Shown here piece by piece: positions 15,453 to 24,523 of a stretch of DNA of 35,518 nucleotides. The notes under the pieces were generated by a model. That model searched no databases. It was given only the letters and a program-made list of their open reading frames with translations, and was not told where the DNA came from. The translations under genes and the position numbers were made by a program. Every line of letters starts with the position of its first letter. Position 1 is the stretch's first letter. Location of the stretch: assembly GCA_030041005.1 (NCBI GenBank), contig JASHOR010000171.1, forward strand, positions 1-35,518, read 5' to 3'. The DNA is from Xanthobacteraceae bacterium (lineage in GTDB: Bacteria > Pseudomonadota > Alphaproteobacteria > Rhizobiales > Xanthobacteraceae).

Positions 15453-15674
15453 CTAGGCTGCGAGCGGCGCGTCGATCGGCAGGCTGAAATACTTTTGGCC
15501 CTCGGCGCTGCGCACTTCGACCGACCAGCCTTTCCACAGCCCGCCGAGATGGTTCTGCAACGTCTGTGCGGTGGCTTGGGCAAAGTCCAACGCATCGTCG
15601 GAGCTTAGGAATTCCTCTCCCTGATAGTCGTAGAGCGATTGACCCTCCGCCGTATAGTCGATGAAGAAGCGCAT
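15453..15674 (-). CDS. DUF6894-like small protein
   Basis: A 73-residue protein starting MRFFIDYTAEGQ, with a DALDFAQATAQTL helix and a VEVRSAEGQKYFSLPID strand. This is the pattern of the many small DUF6894 proteins of rhizobial genomes, where a short beta hairpin reads F-F-D-x-x-D/E. No function is known. AAAGGTGA lies about six bases before the ATG. It is transcribed toward the lsrF-like gene. Confidence 0.65.
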   Translation of the reverse strand: MRFFIDYTAEGQSLYDYQGEEFLSSDDALDFAQATAQTLQNHLGGLWKGWSVEVRSAEGQKYFSLPIDAPLAA

Positions 15675-15979
15675 GAAGCGTCACCTTTCGTGGCCGTCTC
15701 CAACGGCACGCATAGCAACGGCCCGCTATGGTTTCCTTAAATTAATGCGTAGAGATGTCTGCGTATAAGGGGTTTCCCGAATGCGTGCGCGCTGGGTTTT
15801 TTCTTCCTCACCGCCGCATCCGGATTCGACGATTTTTCCGGCGGTGCCGTTAGCGACTTGAAAACCAAAAGCGCTCGTTCCGCGGACGCTGCTGCGGCCC
15901 GACATCCTCGAGCGGGCGTCTGCTGCTCGATGTGAATCGATTGACGCTCCAAAGGACAATCAGACCGCCGCCGTAGCCA
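15675..15979. other. Non-coding stretch of about 305 bases
   Basis: I see no convincing gene, RNA or terminator. A TCGAGC/GCTCGA inverted pair (15908-15930) is the only structure. Short open frames lack ribosome binding sites and recognisable protein character. It must hold the promoter of the DUF6894-like gene and the 3' end of the binding-protein transcript. Confidence 0.5.
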
Positions 15980-16954
15980 TCACTTCGGAATGAACCGTTC
16001 GGTATAGAGCTTGGACATGTCGGGCGTCGTCGGCAGGAGTTTGAGATCGGCGAACGACCGCTTGAGCGTGGCGAGAGATTCCGCGTCGAAGCGGCAGTCC
16101 TTGGTAAACATGCCGATAGTCAGATCGTAGTCCTTCCCCATCACACTCTCGGGAAATCCGGTGATGCCGCTTTCGATCTTCACGGTTTGCGCTTTGTGCA
16201 TGCGCATGTAGTTCACCGTCTCGATCCAGCCGGCAACGAAGGCGCGCACCGCGGCGGGATTCTCCTTGATCAGCTTGTCCGACGCATAGACCGTCCCGGC
16301 GGCCAAATTGCCCTCATACTTGGTGACGGGGAACAGCAGACGGCCGGTCTTCTTCTCGTCCATCGCCAGGAACAGCGAGGTGACGCCGATATCGGCGTCG
16401 ACCAGGTGCGCGCGGAACGCGGAGATGATGTTTGAGGCGCCGTTGCCCAGCGCGACCCCGGTCACCCCCTGCGGCCCCCATCCTTCCTTGCGCTCGAGCT
16501 CTTTCGTGAGCCAATCGGTCAGCGAGCCGGCGCTTGAGAAGCCGATCTTCGTGCCCTTGAGCTGCTCGATCGTGTGGATCGGCGAATCGTAGGGCACGCC
16601 GATGCCGATGAACGGGATCGGTCCGGCGGATTCGCAGACGGCGGTCATCGGCACGCCCTTGGCGACGAGCGCCATCTCGGTGCCGGCGCCGTCCCCGATG
16701 TCGATGCTGCCGGCCGCCATGGCGGTCGCCATTTTGCTGCCGCCGGTGAAATCGACGATCTTGAGGTCAAGCCCGTGCTTTTTGAAAATACCGAGCTGTT
16801 CGCCGACATTGACTGGAATGATCGGGTCGGCGTTGGGTGCCGCCTTGCCGACAATCAGCGTTGTGGCCGCCGACGCGATCGAGGGCAGGGCGAGCGATCC
16901 CAGCGTCACGGCCAGTGCGGCGGCAAAAGAACCGCCGAGACGATTCCTCATCAT
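15980..16954 (-). CDS. NMT1/SsuA-type ABC transporter periplasmic substrate-binding protein
   Basis: A 324-residue secreted binding protein. The signal peptide runs to about residue 28 and ends SIASAA. The mature part has the two-lobed NMT1/SsuA pattern: IPVNVGEQLGIFKKHGLDLK, AAGSIDIGDGAGTEMALVAKG, LKGTKIGFSSAGSLTDWL and the late AVRAFVAGWIETVNYMR. Such proteins feed nitrate-, sulfonate- or thiamine-precursor-type ABC importers. No ATPase or permease gene lies next to it, so it is an orphan here and its ligand is unknown. The ATG at 16954 is preferred over an upstream in-frame ATG (17053) because GGGAGGAC lies about seven bases before it and the signal peptide then starts at the N-terminus. 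Confidence 0.88.
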   Translation of the reverse strand: MMRNRLGGSFAAALAVTLGSLALPSIASAATTLIVGKAAPNADPIIPVNVGEQLGIFKKHGLDLKIVDFTGGSKMATAMAAGSIDIGDGAGTEMALVAKGVPMTAVCESAGPIPFIGIGVPYDSPIHTIEQLKGTKIGFSSAGSLTDWLTKELERKEGWGPQGVTGVALGNGASNIISAFRAHLVDADIGVTSLFLAMDEKKTGRLLFPVTKYEGNLAAGTVYASDKLIKENPAAVRAFVAGWIETVNYMRMHKAQTVKIESGITGFPESVMGKDYDLTIGMFTKDCRFDAESLATLKRSFADLKLLPTTPDMSKLYTERFIPK

Positions 16955-17173
16955 TTTGTTGTCCTCCCTGATTTTCAGCTTACGCGCTTTTTTTGACAGA
17001 AAATCATCAAGTTCCCGGGGTGCCAATGCGGTGAAGGGCCGCGTGCAGGTCATTCTGACAGCAGCGGCGCACCAGGGGAATGGGCAGGACGCGAACGCGT
17101 CCCGGTCGCCATCGGGACGCTCAGGACGCCTCCGCTGCAGCCGTGGGTGGCGGCAACGAAACCGGTTCGTCGG

Positions 17174-18016
17174 CTAACCGTAGCGACGTTCTGGTGCCGG
17201 CCTGATCAAGAACCAGGCAATCACGCCGGCAGCGACCGCGCCGCCAAGCGCGGCGAGAATGTGCATGATCCATGGTGTGCTGCCGATCGGGCTCGGGCTG
17301 ACGCTTTGCTTGGCGACCATGGCGTGCACAACCGGCATCGGGGCGGGATGGCTGGGCGTGGTCGCGGCGGCAATGACGGACGTCTTGGCCGGAACCACCT
17401 TTGGCGACGGCGTCGAGGTTGCTGCCTGCGGGGCAGCCGCGCTTACGGGTTTGGTGAGGTCAGGCCCGACGGGCTGTACTGACTGACCGTTGGGGACGAG
17501 CTGGTTGGGGTCGGTATCGACCACCGCTTCCGTCTTGATTGTAGGGCCGGCTTGGGACGGCGCCGCAGGCGCGAACGCATTGAACTCGCCGGCAGCGCTG
17601 CTGTTGGCCGCCGGCCACGCATTGGCGGACATCGCTACGGGCGTTGCCGCAGCCATGGGCGTAGCCGCCGCGAGCGGCGGAGAGGCGCGCTGCGCCTCCA
17701 CGACGGCGTGATGCGTTATGACGTTGTGATGTGCCGCAACGGCGTGTTTGGCCAATCGGTCATGATGGTGGTGCCTTGCAACGGCGAGCGTCCGTTTCCG
17801 CCAAGCTCTCTTGGCCACCTCGCGCTTATGGGACCTTGCCGCCGCAATGCGGTGATGGGTGTGCAGCTTCGCTCCGCTCTTTTGCCCGGCAATCTGCAAC
17901 AGCGGCAGCGGCTGTCCCGTGGAGCCGGTCGCCGTTTGCGCCGCCGCTCCGGCCGGCGCCAATGCCAGAACAATCAGACAAAATGCGCCAGCGTTGACAA
18001 TGCGGATACGCGCCAT
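17174..18016 (-). CDS. His-rich, low-complexity exported protein with C-terminal membrane anchor
   Basis: A protein of 280 residues without a family I recognise. An N-terminal signal sequence (AFCLIVLALAPAGAAAQ) is followed by a basic, His-rich segment (HTHHRIAAARSHKRE, ARHHHHDRLAKHA, AAHHNVITHHA). A long Ala/Pro/Thr-rich linker follows, then one hydrophobic helix near the end (HILAALGGAVAAGVIAWFLI) with a short charged tail. It would lie mostly in the periplasm, tethered at the C-terminus. The histidines could bind metal, but there is no ordered metal motif. GGAGGGA precedes the ATG at 18016; an in-frame ATG at 18061 is less likely. Confidence 0.7.
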   Translation of the reverse strand: MARIRIVNAGAFCLIVLALAPAGAAAQTATGSTGQPLPLLQIAGQKSGAKLHTHHRIAAARSHKREVAKRAWRKRTLAVARHHHHDRLAKHAVAAHHNVITHHAVVEAQRASPPLAAATPMAAATPVAMSANAWPAANSSAAGEFNAFAPAAPSQAGPTIKTEAVVDTDPNQLVPNGQSVQPVGPDLTKPVSAAAPQAATSTPSPKVVPAKTSVIAAATTPSHPAPMPVVHAMVAKQSVSPSPIGSTPWIMHILAALGGAVAAGVIAWFLIRPAPERRYG

Positions 18017-18168
18017 GGCGTCCCTCCATAGCAAAGGTCCGTTCGTCCGCGCATAGCGCAAGCCTGCATGACTTGAGCGTGGCTCAATTGCGGATTTTTT
18101 CGCGCAAAGCGGCGACCAAAAGCGGCACGGTTAACCAAATCCTGCCGACGCGGCGGATGCGCAGGACG

Positions 18169-19122
18169 TCAGTGCGGCACGACGTTGACCATGCCGTCGA
18201 TGTCGCCGTCGAGGAAGCAGCGCATGTTGGTCACCACTGTCGGCCAGGCGTGGTCGATATAGACGTCGCAAAAACCGCCCTGGTGCGTGGTGATGATGAC
18301 ATTGTTCATCGACCAGAACGGGTGCCCGGCGGGCAGCGGTTCCTCGCTAAAGACATCGAGCGCCGCGCCGGCGATGCGGCCGCTGCGCAAGGCCTCCAGT
18401 AAAGCGTCCTCGTCGACCACGCCGCCACGGGCCAGATTGATGAAGTAGCTGGTCGGCTTCATGGCCGCGAATACTTCGGCGCCGATGCAATTGCGGGTTT
18501 TCTCCGTCAACGGGGTGAGCAGCACGAAGAAATCGAATTCGCCCACAACTTCGCCGAGGTCGGCGCTGGCATGAACGCGGTCGAAGCCGGGCAGGGGCCG
18601 CGGCGTCGAGCTGACGCCGATTACGCGCATGCCTAACGCCTTGCATTTGGGCGCCAGCGTTTCGGCGATGGTGCCGATGCCGAAAATGCCGACCGTCTTA
18701 TCGTGCAGGAGCCGAGCCGGGAAACGCTGCCATTGCTGTTTTTCCTGCAAGCGAATGGCGCGTGGAAGGTCGCGTGCGAGCGCCAGCATCGCGCCGATGG
18801 CGGCTTCCGAGACCGGCGGACCGTGGATGCCGCGCACGTTGGTGACGATCACGTCCTTTCGCAGACTTGGCAGGTCTATCAGGTTGTCGAGTCCGGTCCC
18901 GAGCGCCTGCAGCCATTTAAGACGCGTCGCCGACTGCAAGACCCGGTCGGACAACATCGGCGCGAAGGTGAGAAGCACGTCGGCCGTGCCGATATGGGGA
19001 TCGACCTTGGAGTGGTGATCGACGAGGGTGACATTGAGTGCGGGGAAGCGCTGTCGCACGCGGTCGCGATACTGATTGCGAACCGTCTCGGGCATCGCCA
19101 ACAGGATGAGCAGGTTGGTCAT
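18169..19122 (-). CDS. D-isomer-specific 2-hydroxyacid dehydrogenase
   Basis: A 317-residue cytosolic NAD(P)-dependent oxidoreductase interconverting 2-oxoacids and D-2-hydroxyacids. The nucleotide-binding motif GIFGIGTIAETL is at 145-156. The catalytic triad is R232 (NLARGGVVDE), E261 (DVFSEEPLP) and H280 (ITTHQGG). After the second strand of the Rossmann fold the sequence is GVSSTPRP without an acidic residue, which favours NADPH over NADH (inference from the family). It stands alone. The precise substrate is unknown. Confidence 0.9.
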   Translation of the reverse strand: MTNLLILLAMPETVRNQYRDRVRQRFPALNVTLVDHHSKVDPHIGTADVLLTFAPMLSDRVLQSATRLKWLQALGTGLDNLIDLPSLRKDVIVTNVRGIHGPPVSEAAIGAMLALARDLPRAIRLQEKQQWQRFPARLLHDKTVGIFGIGTIAETLAPKCKALGMRVIGVSSTPRPLPGFDRVHASADLGEVVGEFDFFVLLTPLTEKTRNCIGAEVFAAMKPTSYFINLARGGVVDEDALLEALRSGRIAGAALDVFSEEPLPAGHPFWSMNNVIITTHQGGFCDVYIDHAWPTVVTNMRCFLDGDIDGMVNVVPH

Positions 19123-19272
19123 GTAAAGTGCAAAGATTGGTCATGCGGGGCGTATTGGCTTATATCGGCCGCAGCCTGTGCCGCCAACCTATCGCGTGGG
19201 CCGCATATCTCGGCTAAGCTGACCCAGGGCAACTGATTTCCTTCGCCATCGCGTGACGACCGGGAGCACACA

Positions 19273-19665
19273 ATGGGCATCGATCTTTCAAGCGTGGACT
19301 GGACTTTTGTCGGGCTGATGACGGGGCTGGCCTTCGTCACCGCGCTGCTTGGCAGCCTTATTGCCTTCCGCAACCGCTTTGCCGGCGCCATCATCGGCGC
19401 CATTCTGTTCGGCATCGGGTTTGTCTTCTGGAACTATTGGCCGCACCAATTCGGTCTGCCGATCCTCAAGAGCACGGGGCTGGACGGCGCTGCCGCGCCG
19501 GCTGCAACGGCTGCGCCGCAGTCCACCGCACAGCCGGCGACGCCTGCCGCTCCTGCGCCGCCGAGCAACCCGGTGACGACCGTGCCGCCGTCGTCGGCTC
19601 CGCCAGCAGGCGGCACCATGGCTCCGCCCGCGGGCGGCACCATGGCGCCGAACGCGTCGCATTAG
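19273..19665 (+). CDS. Small membrane protein with Ala/Pro-rich tail
   Basis: A 130-residue protein of unknown function. Two hydrophobic helices (about 12-32 and 37-55) form a hairpin in the inner membrane, followed by an Ala/Pro/Thr-rich tail of some 60 residues. The tail ends with a duplicated APPAGGTM unit, encoded by a near-perfect direct repeat at about 19600-19650. The tail resembles cell-envelope linkers. It is divergent from the dehydrogenase gene. Confidence 0.6.
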   Translation: MGIDLSSVDWTFVGLMTGLAFVTALLGSLIAFRNRFAGAIIGAILFGIGFVFWNYWPHQFGLPILKSTGLDGAAAPAATAAPQSTAQPATPAAPAPPSNPVTTVPPSSAPPAGGTMAPPAGGTMAPNASH

Positions 19666-19742
19666 CACGCCGCCGAGCGATTGACGTTTGCGCCGGCGAC
19701 GCTATGCGTAGGTAAAGCCTCGCCGGTGAGAGTGGAGATAAC

Positions 19743-20444
19743 ATGAACAAGGTGTATCCGGAGGCGCGCGCTGCGCTGGCCGGATTGCTCAAGGACGGCA
19801 TGACCATCATGGCCGGCGGTTTCGGGCTGTGCGGCATTCCCGAGACCCTCATCCTGGCGATCCGCGACTCCGGCGCCAAAAACCTGACCGTCATCTCCAA
19901 CAATGCGGGCGTGGACGGCAAAGGCCTCGGCATTCTGCTCGACACCAAGCAGGTCAAGAAAATGATCTCCTCCTATGTCGGGGAGAACAAGACGTTCATG
20001 AACCAATTTCTCGCCGGCGAGCTGGAGATCGAGTTCAACCCCCAGGGCACGTTGGCCGAGCGCATTCGCGCCGGCGGCGCCGGCATTCCGGCGTTCTTCA
20101 CCAAGACCGGCGTCGGCACACAGATCGCCGAGGGCAAGGAGGTGCGCGAATTCGACGGCCAGCGATACGTGATGGAGCGCGGGCTGATCGCCGATCTCTC
20201 GATCGTCCACGCTTATCGCGGCGACACCGAAGGCAACCTGGCCTATCGCAAAACCGCGCGCAATTTTAATCCGCCGATGGCGACCGCCGGCAAGGTCACG
20301 GTCGCCGAGGTCGAGAATCTGGTCAAACCCGGCGAGATTGATCCCGATCACATCGTCACGCCCGGCGTCTATGTGCAACGGATCATTCACGTGCCGAACG
20401 CGGTCAAGCACATCGAGCAGCGCACGCTGCGCAAGCGGCAGTAA
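19743..20444 (+). CDS. scoA: 3-oxoacid CoA-transferase subunit A
   Basis: A 233-residue alpha subunit of a family I CoA-transferase (succinyl-CoA:3-ketoacid or acetoacetyl-CoA type). Such enzymes move CoA between succinate and acetoacetate in ketone-body and PHB turnover. The N-terminal MAGGFGLCGIPETLI and NNAGVDGKGLGILL are characteristic, as are GAGIPAFFTKTGVGT and GDTEGNLAYRKTARNFN. A GGAG precedes the ATG. The beta-subunit gene follows after 47 bases, and both chains are needed for activity. Confidence 0.94.
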   Translation: MNKVYPEARAALAGLLKDGMTIMAGGFGLCGIPETLILAIRDSGAKNLTVISNNAGVDGKGLGILLDTKQVKKMISSYVGENKTFMNQFLAGELEIEFNPQGTLAERIRAGGAGIPAFFTKTGVGTQIAEGKEVREFDGQRYVMERGLIADLSIVHAYRGDTEGNLAYRKTARNFNPPMATAGKVTVAEVENLVKPGEIDPDHIVTPGVYVQRIIHVPNAVKHIEQRTLRKRQ

Positions 20445-20491
20445 AGCGAACGCCGGCCGCAATCGGGCCTGACGTCTAACGGAGCAACACC

Positions 20492-21145
20492 ATGCCTTGG
20501 ACCCGCGAGCAAATGGCCGAGCGCGCCGCCAAGGAGCTGCGCGACGGCTTCTACGTCAATCTCGGCATCGGCATTCCCACGCTGGTGTCAAACTACATTC
20601 CCGCCGGCATGAGCGTGCAGTTGCAGAGCGAGAACGGCATGCTCGGCACCGGGCCGTTCCCGTTCGAGGGCGAGGAGGATGCCGACCTGATCAACGCCGG
20701 CAAGCAGACCGTCACCGAGCTGCCGACCACGAGCTTTTTCAATTCGGCGGATTCCTTCGCCATGATCCGCGGCGGTCACATCGACATTGCCATTCTCGGC
20801 GCCATGCAGGTGGCGGAGAACGGCGACATCGCCAACTGGATGATCCCGGGCAAGCTCGTCAAGGGCATGGGCGGCGCGATGGATCTGGTCGGGGGCGTGA
20901 AGAAAGTCGTGGTTGTGATGGAGCACTCGGCCAAAGGCGAGCCGAAGCTGCTGCACCGCTGCAATCTGCCGCTCACCGGCGCCGGCGTCGTGGACATGGT
21001 GATTACCGATCTCGGCGTGTTCGTCGTGGACCGCAAGGACGGCTCCGGCATGACGCTGATCGAGCTCGCCCCCGAGGTCACGCTCGACGAAATCAAATCG
21101 AAGACGCAGGCGAGCTTCAAGGTCGCCAATACGCTCAGGCAATAA
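20492..21145 (+). CDS. scoB: 3-oxoacid CoA-transferase subunit B
   Basis: A 217-residue beta subunit of the same CoA-transferase. The catalytic glutamate that forms the glutamyl-CoA thioester is E47 in [14 protein letters not shown]. Other hallmarks are [29 protein letters not shown] and [18 protein letters not shown]. It probably shares the scoA transcript. The 3' side has no obvious terminator before the next gene at 21346. Confidence 0.94.
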   Translation: MPWTREQMAERAAKELRDGFYVNLGIGIPTLVSNYIPAGMSVQLQSENGMLGTGPFPFEGEEDADLINAGKQTVTELPTTSFFNSADSFAMIRGGHIDIAILGAMQVAENGDIANWMIPGKLVKGMGGAMDLVGGVKKVVVVMEHSAKGEPKLLHRCNLPLTGAGVVDMVITDLGVFVVDRKDGSGMTLIELAPEVTLDEIKSKTQASFKVANTLRQ

Positions 21146-21345
21146 GCTGGCGCATTCTACGCCGAGGCAATGCGCTTCGGTCGAAACAGCCGACCTATAG
21201 CCGGCGGCTCCGCTATGCGCCCGCGCCTGACCGCATTGCCTTTGGCGCAAAGGACATCAGCCGGATTTGCCGCTAATGACAACAAGAGAGCCAAGGATCG
21301 TGCCGGGGCATTAGGTGCCGCCCGCGCAGCGGAAGCGCCTTTTTG

Positions 21346-22896
21346 ATGGATGACCGATCGAATGGCCGAGGAGCTGGGCCGGTTCGGGCACAGGGCGCGA
21401 TCTATGGCTCTGTCGATCCGCGTGCCCAGGCCGGCGTCGCGGCGGCGCCTGCGGCAGAGCCTTATGCCGAACCAAAAGCGCTGACCCATCCGGAACGGCG
21501 CATCATCGTGATGACCATGATGATGCCGGTGTTCATGGGGTCGATCGATCAGTCGATCCTGGCAAGCGCGTTGCCGACCATCGGTCGGGTGTTCGGCGAC
21601 GTGCACGATCTGCCTTGGGTGATCACATCGTATCTGATCGCCGCCACCGCGCTGACGCCGCTTTACGGCAAATTCGCCGACATTTACGGCCGCCGCGCCT
21701 CGCTCATGGTGGCGCTCGGCATCTACATGACCGGCTCGCTCATCAGCGCGACCTCGACCAGCATTCTGATGCTGATCGGCGGGAGAATCGTTCAGGGTTG
21801 CGGCGGCGGCGGCCTGGTCAGCACATCGCAGATGGTGCTCGGCGACATTGCGCCGCCGAAGGATCGGGCGAAATACTACGCCTACTTTTCCATCGCCTTC
21901 ACGACTGCCGGCGCTCTGGGCCCAACGCTCGGCGGGTGGATTTGCCAGCATCTGCATTGGTCTTTGATCTTCCTGTGGAAGTTTCCATTCTGCCTGATCG
22001 CCGGGACACTCGTCTGGAACGTGCTGCGCCGGCTGCCGCGCTACGAGCGGCCGCATCGGCTCGACGTCATCGGCGCCATTTTGATCATGTGCGCGAGTTC
22101 ATTGTTCATGCTGGCGCTCAATCTCGGCGGCGTGCGCTTTCCATGGTTCTCCGCGCCTGTTCTGGGCCTGCTGGCCTGCGCCTTGGTGCTCGGCGCGGCT
22201 TTTGTCATGCGCCTGCTCACCGCGGTCGAACCGCTTATTCCCATTGCCATTCTCGCCGATCCGACGGTGCGGCTCGCCGCCATGGCACACTGCTTCGGCT
22301 GGGGTTCGCTGATCGGGCTCAACATCTTCTTGCCGATCTATCTGCAGATCGCGCTCGGCTGGTCGCCGACGGATGCCGGGCTGAGCCTTATCATCCTGAT
22401 GGGGACATTGAACATGAGCGCCGGGCTTTCCAGCCAGCTCATCGGCCGGGTCCGGCATTACAAGGCGCTGCCGACCGCCTTCCTTTTCCTCGGCGCCGGC
22501 GCGGTCATGGCATTGGCGTACTCGACCTCGACAATGACGCCGCTGAAATTCGAAATCCTGCTGTTTCTGATCGGGCTCGGCGTCGGCCCGACGCCACCGC
22601 TCACGCAAGTGGCGCTGCAAAATGCAGTGGCCAGCCATCATCTCGGCACGGCCATCGGTACGATGAATTTCTGCCGCATGCTTTTCGGCACCATTGTGGT
22701 CGCCATATTCGGTGCCATCGTGCTGACCGGCGCCGGACAGCACGCGCTCACCGCGGCAGCCGGCCATTACGTACCGCCCGCAGGTTCAACGACAGCCTTC
22801 TCGGTGGTCTTTTTTATCACGGCGGGAACGCTCACGATTGGGCTTGTGGCGCTCTTGCTGCTCGAGGAAAAGCCGCTGAAGGAGACGATGCCTTAG
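21346..22896 (+). CDS. MFS transporter, DHA2/EmrB-QacA-like
   Basis: A 516-residue inner-membrane exporter of the 14-helix drug:H+ antiporter group. It has the DHA2 opening FMGSIDQSILASALPTIGRV, the motif-A loop GKFADIYGRRASLM between helices 2 and 3, and the antiporter motif-C region GALGPTLGGWI. The ATG at 21346 is preferred over the adjacent TTG. The first 45 residues are a cytoplasmic Ala/Pro-rich leader. There is no adjacent regulator or EmrA-like adaptor gene, so the substrate is open. Confidence 0.9.
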   Translation: MDDRSNGRGAGPVRAQGAIYGSVDPRAQAGVAAAPAAEPYAEPKALTHPERRIIVMTMMMPVFMGSIDQSILASALPTIGRVFGDVHDLPWVITSYLIAATALTPLYGKFADIYGRRASLMVALGIYMTGSLISATSTSILMLIGGRIVQGCGGGGLVSTSQMVLGDIAPPKDRAKYYAYFSIAFTTAGALGPTLGGWICQHLHWSLIFLWKFPFCLIAGTLVWNVLRRLPRYERPHRLDVIGAILIMCASSLFMLALNLGGVRFPWFSAPVLGLLACALVLGAAFVMRLLTAVEPLIPIAILADPTVRLAAMAHCFGWGSLIGLNIFLPIYLQIALGWSPTDAGLSLIILMGTLNMSAGLSSQLIGRVRHYKALPTAFLFLGAGAVMALAYSTSTMTPLKFEILLFLIGLGVGPTPPLTQVALQNAVASHHLGTAIGTMNFCRMLFGTIVVAIFGAIVLTGAGQHALTAAAGHYVPPAGSTTAFSVVFFITAGTLTIGLVALLLLEEKPLKETMP

Positions 22897-23020
22897 CACC
22901 AAGGACCCGTCCGATTTGCCGCCGGCAGGGTCCGCATTCTTGGCCATGATGGGGCTCAAGCCAGTCCGCTCTTTACGGTTCGGCCGAATGTGCCGAGAAT
23001 GCGTTCGTGGGGGAAGGCTT

Positions 23021-23776
23021 GTGTCTGGCGAAACGGTCCTCGAAACGGAAGACTTGACCAGGGATTTTGCCGGCTTTGTTGCGGTGCGCTCGGTCAACCT
23101 GCGCGTCGCGCGCGGCACGATTCACGCCATGATCGGTCCGAACGGCGCCGGCAAGACCACGTGCTTCAATCTTTTGAGCAAGTTTCTCAACCCCACGCGC
23201 GGCCGGATCATCTTCGACGGCCGTGACATTACGTCGCTTCAACCGGCCGATGTGGCCCGGCTCGGGTTGGTGCGCTCGTTCCAGATCTCGGCCGTGTTCC
23301 CCCACCTCACCGCCCTTGAGAACGTCCGTATCGCGCTGCAGCGCCGCCGGGGCGGATCGTTCGATTTCTGGCGCAGCAAGAGCGTGCTGCGCGCGCTCGA
23401 CGAGCGGGCACGGGCGTTGATCACCGATGTTGACCTTGCCCCCTATGCCGACATGCTGGCGGTGGAACTGCCTTATGGCCGTAAGCGCGCGCTGGAGATC
23501 GCAACCACCATGGCGCTCGATCCGAAAATGCTGCTGCTTGACGAGCCGATGGCGGGCATGGCGCGCGAGGATATCGACCGCATCAGCGCGCTGATCAAGT
23601 CGCTTGCTGCAGATCGCACGATCCTCATGGTCGAGCATAATCTGAGCGTCGTCGCCAACCTGTGCGACCGTGTCACAGTGCTCAGCCGCGGCGAGATCCT
23701 GGCCGAGGGCGACTACCGGACAGTGTCGTCCAATCCCGCGGTGCGCGAGGCCTATCTCGGGACCGGCCATGGCTGA
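23021..23776 (+). CDS. livG: Branched-chain amino acid-type ABC transporter ATP-binding protein LivG
   Basis: A 251-residue ATPase. Walker A is GPNGAGKTT (39-47) and Walker B is MLLLDEPMAG, followed by the H-loop VEHN. The signature is the LivG-type degenerate LPYGRKRALEIA instead of LSGGQ. The start is the GTG at 23021 with GGGGGAAGG just before it; in-frame upstream codons would add an unrelated Arg-rich leader. The stop overlaps the livF start. It heads a livG-livF-binding protein-livH-livM operon. Confidence 0.93.
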   Translation: MSGETVLETEDLTRDFAGFVAVRSVNLRVARGTIHAMIGPNGAGKTTCFNLLSKFLNPTRGRIIFDGRDITSLQPADVARLGLVRSFQISAVFPHLTALENVRIALQRRRGGSFDFWRSKSVLRALDERARALITDVDLAPYADMLAVELPYGRKRALEIATTMALDPKMLLLDEPMAGMAREDIDRISALIKSLAADRTILMVEHNLSVVANLCDRVTVLSRGEILAEGDYRTVSSNPAVREAYLGTGHG

Positions 23777-24479
23777 AACGCCGGCGCTGCTCACCGTGAA
23801 CGAGCTGCAGGCCTGGTACGGCGAATCGCACGTCCTGCACGGCGTCACGTTCGAGGTGCGCGCGGGCGAAGTGGTGACGCTGCTCGGACGCAACGGCGTC
23901 GGCAAGACCACGACCTTGAAATCGATCATGGGCATTGTCGAGCAGCGAACCGGCTCCGTGCGATTCGGAGGCCGCGAGCTGATCCGGTCACCGTCCGACG
24001 CCATCGCGCGGGCCGGCATCGCCATCTGCCCGGAGGAGCGCGGCATCTTCTCCAGTCTGGACGTGCGCGAAAATCTGCTGCTGCCGCCGCAAGTGCGCGC
24101 GGGCGGGCTCGATCTTGACCGCATCTTTGCGCTGTTTCCCAACCTGCACGAACGCCTCTCCAGCCAGGGCACCAAGCTCTCCGGCGGCGAGCAGCAGATG
24201 CTGGCAATCGCGCGCATCCTGCGCACCGGCGCGCGGCTATTGCTGCTTGACGAGCCGACAGAGGGTCTCGCCCCGGTGATCGTGCAGCAGATCGGACGTA
24301 CCATCGGCGCGCTGAAGGAGCAGGGGTTCACTATTCTGCTGGTCGAGCAGAATTTCCAGTTCGCCGCGACTATCGCCGATCGCTATTATGTCATAGAGCA
24401 CGGGCGGGTCGTGGATCAGCTTTCGAATACCGAACTCAAGAGCAACATGAACAAGCTCCACGATTATCTCGGAGTTTGA
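23769..24479 (+). CDS. livF: Branched-chain amino acid-type ABC transporter ATP-binding protein LivF
   Basis: A 236-residue second ATPase of the HAAT-type importer. Walker A is GRNGVGKTT (40-48), the signature is LSGGEQQMLAIAR, Walker B is LLLLDEPTEGLAP, and the H-loop is LVEQN. The ATG at 23769 lies within the last codons of livG (8-base overlap), so translation is coupled. An in-frame ATG at 23670 lies deep inside livG and is rejected. Confidence 0.93.
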   Translation: MAETPALLTVNELQAWYGESHVLHGVTFEVRAGEVVTLLGRNGVGKTTTLKSIMGIVEQRTGSVRFGGRELIRSPSDAIARAGIAICPEERGIFSSLDVRENLLLPPQVRAGGLDLDRIFALFPNLHERLSSQGTKLSGGEQQMLAIARILRTGARLLLLDEPTEGLAPVIVQQIGRTIGALKEQGFTILLVEQNFQFAATIADRYYVIEHGRVVDQLSNTELKSNMNKLHDYLGV

Positions 24480-24489
24480 TATAAAGACC

Positions 24490-24505
24490 GGGGGCTCACG
24501 CCCCC
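24490..24505. other. Hairpin before the binding-protein gene
   Basis: GGGGGC and GCCCCC form a perfect 6-bp GC stem with a TCAC loop, a few bases before the strong GGGAGG ribosome binding site of the binding-protein gene. There is no T-tract. It may protect or process the mRNA so the binding protein is made in excess; this is inference. Confidence 0.45.
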
Positions 24506-24523
24506 ACAGAGGGAGGAAATCCA

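Noticed and set aside
19600-19650. Tandem repeat in the small membrane protein gene as a possible array or binding site
   Set aside because: It is only two in-frame copies of an APPAGGTM-type unit, consistent with low-complexity tail growth.
22973-24331. A 452-codon open frame on the minus strand opposite livG and livF
   Set aside because: Antisense to two ATPase genes with complete Walker motifs; composition is typical of shadow frames.
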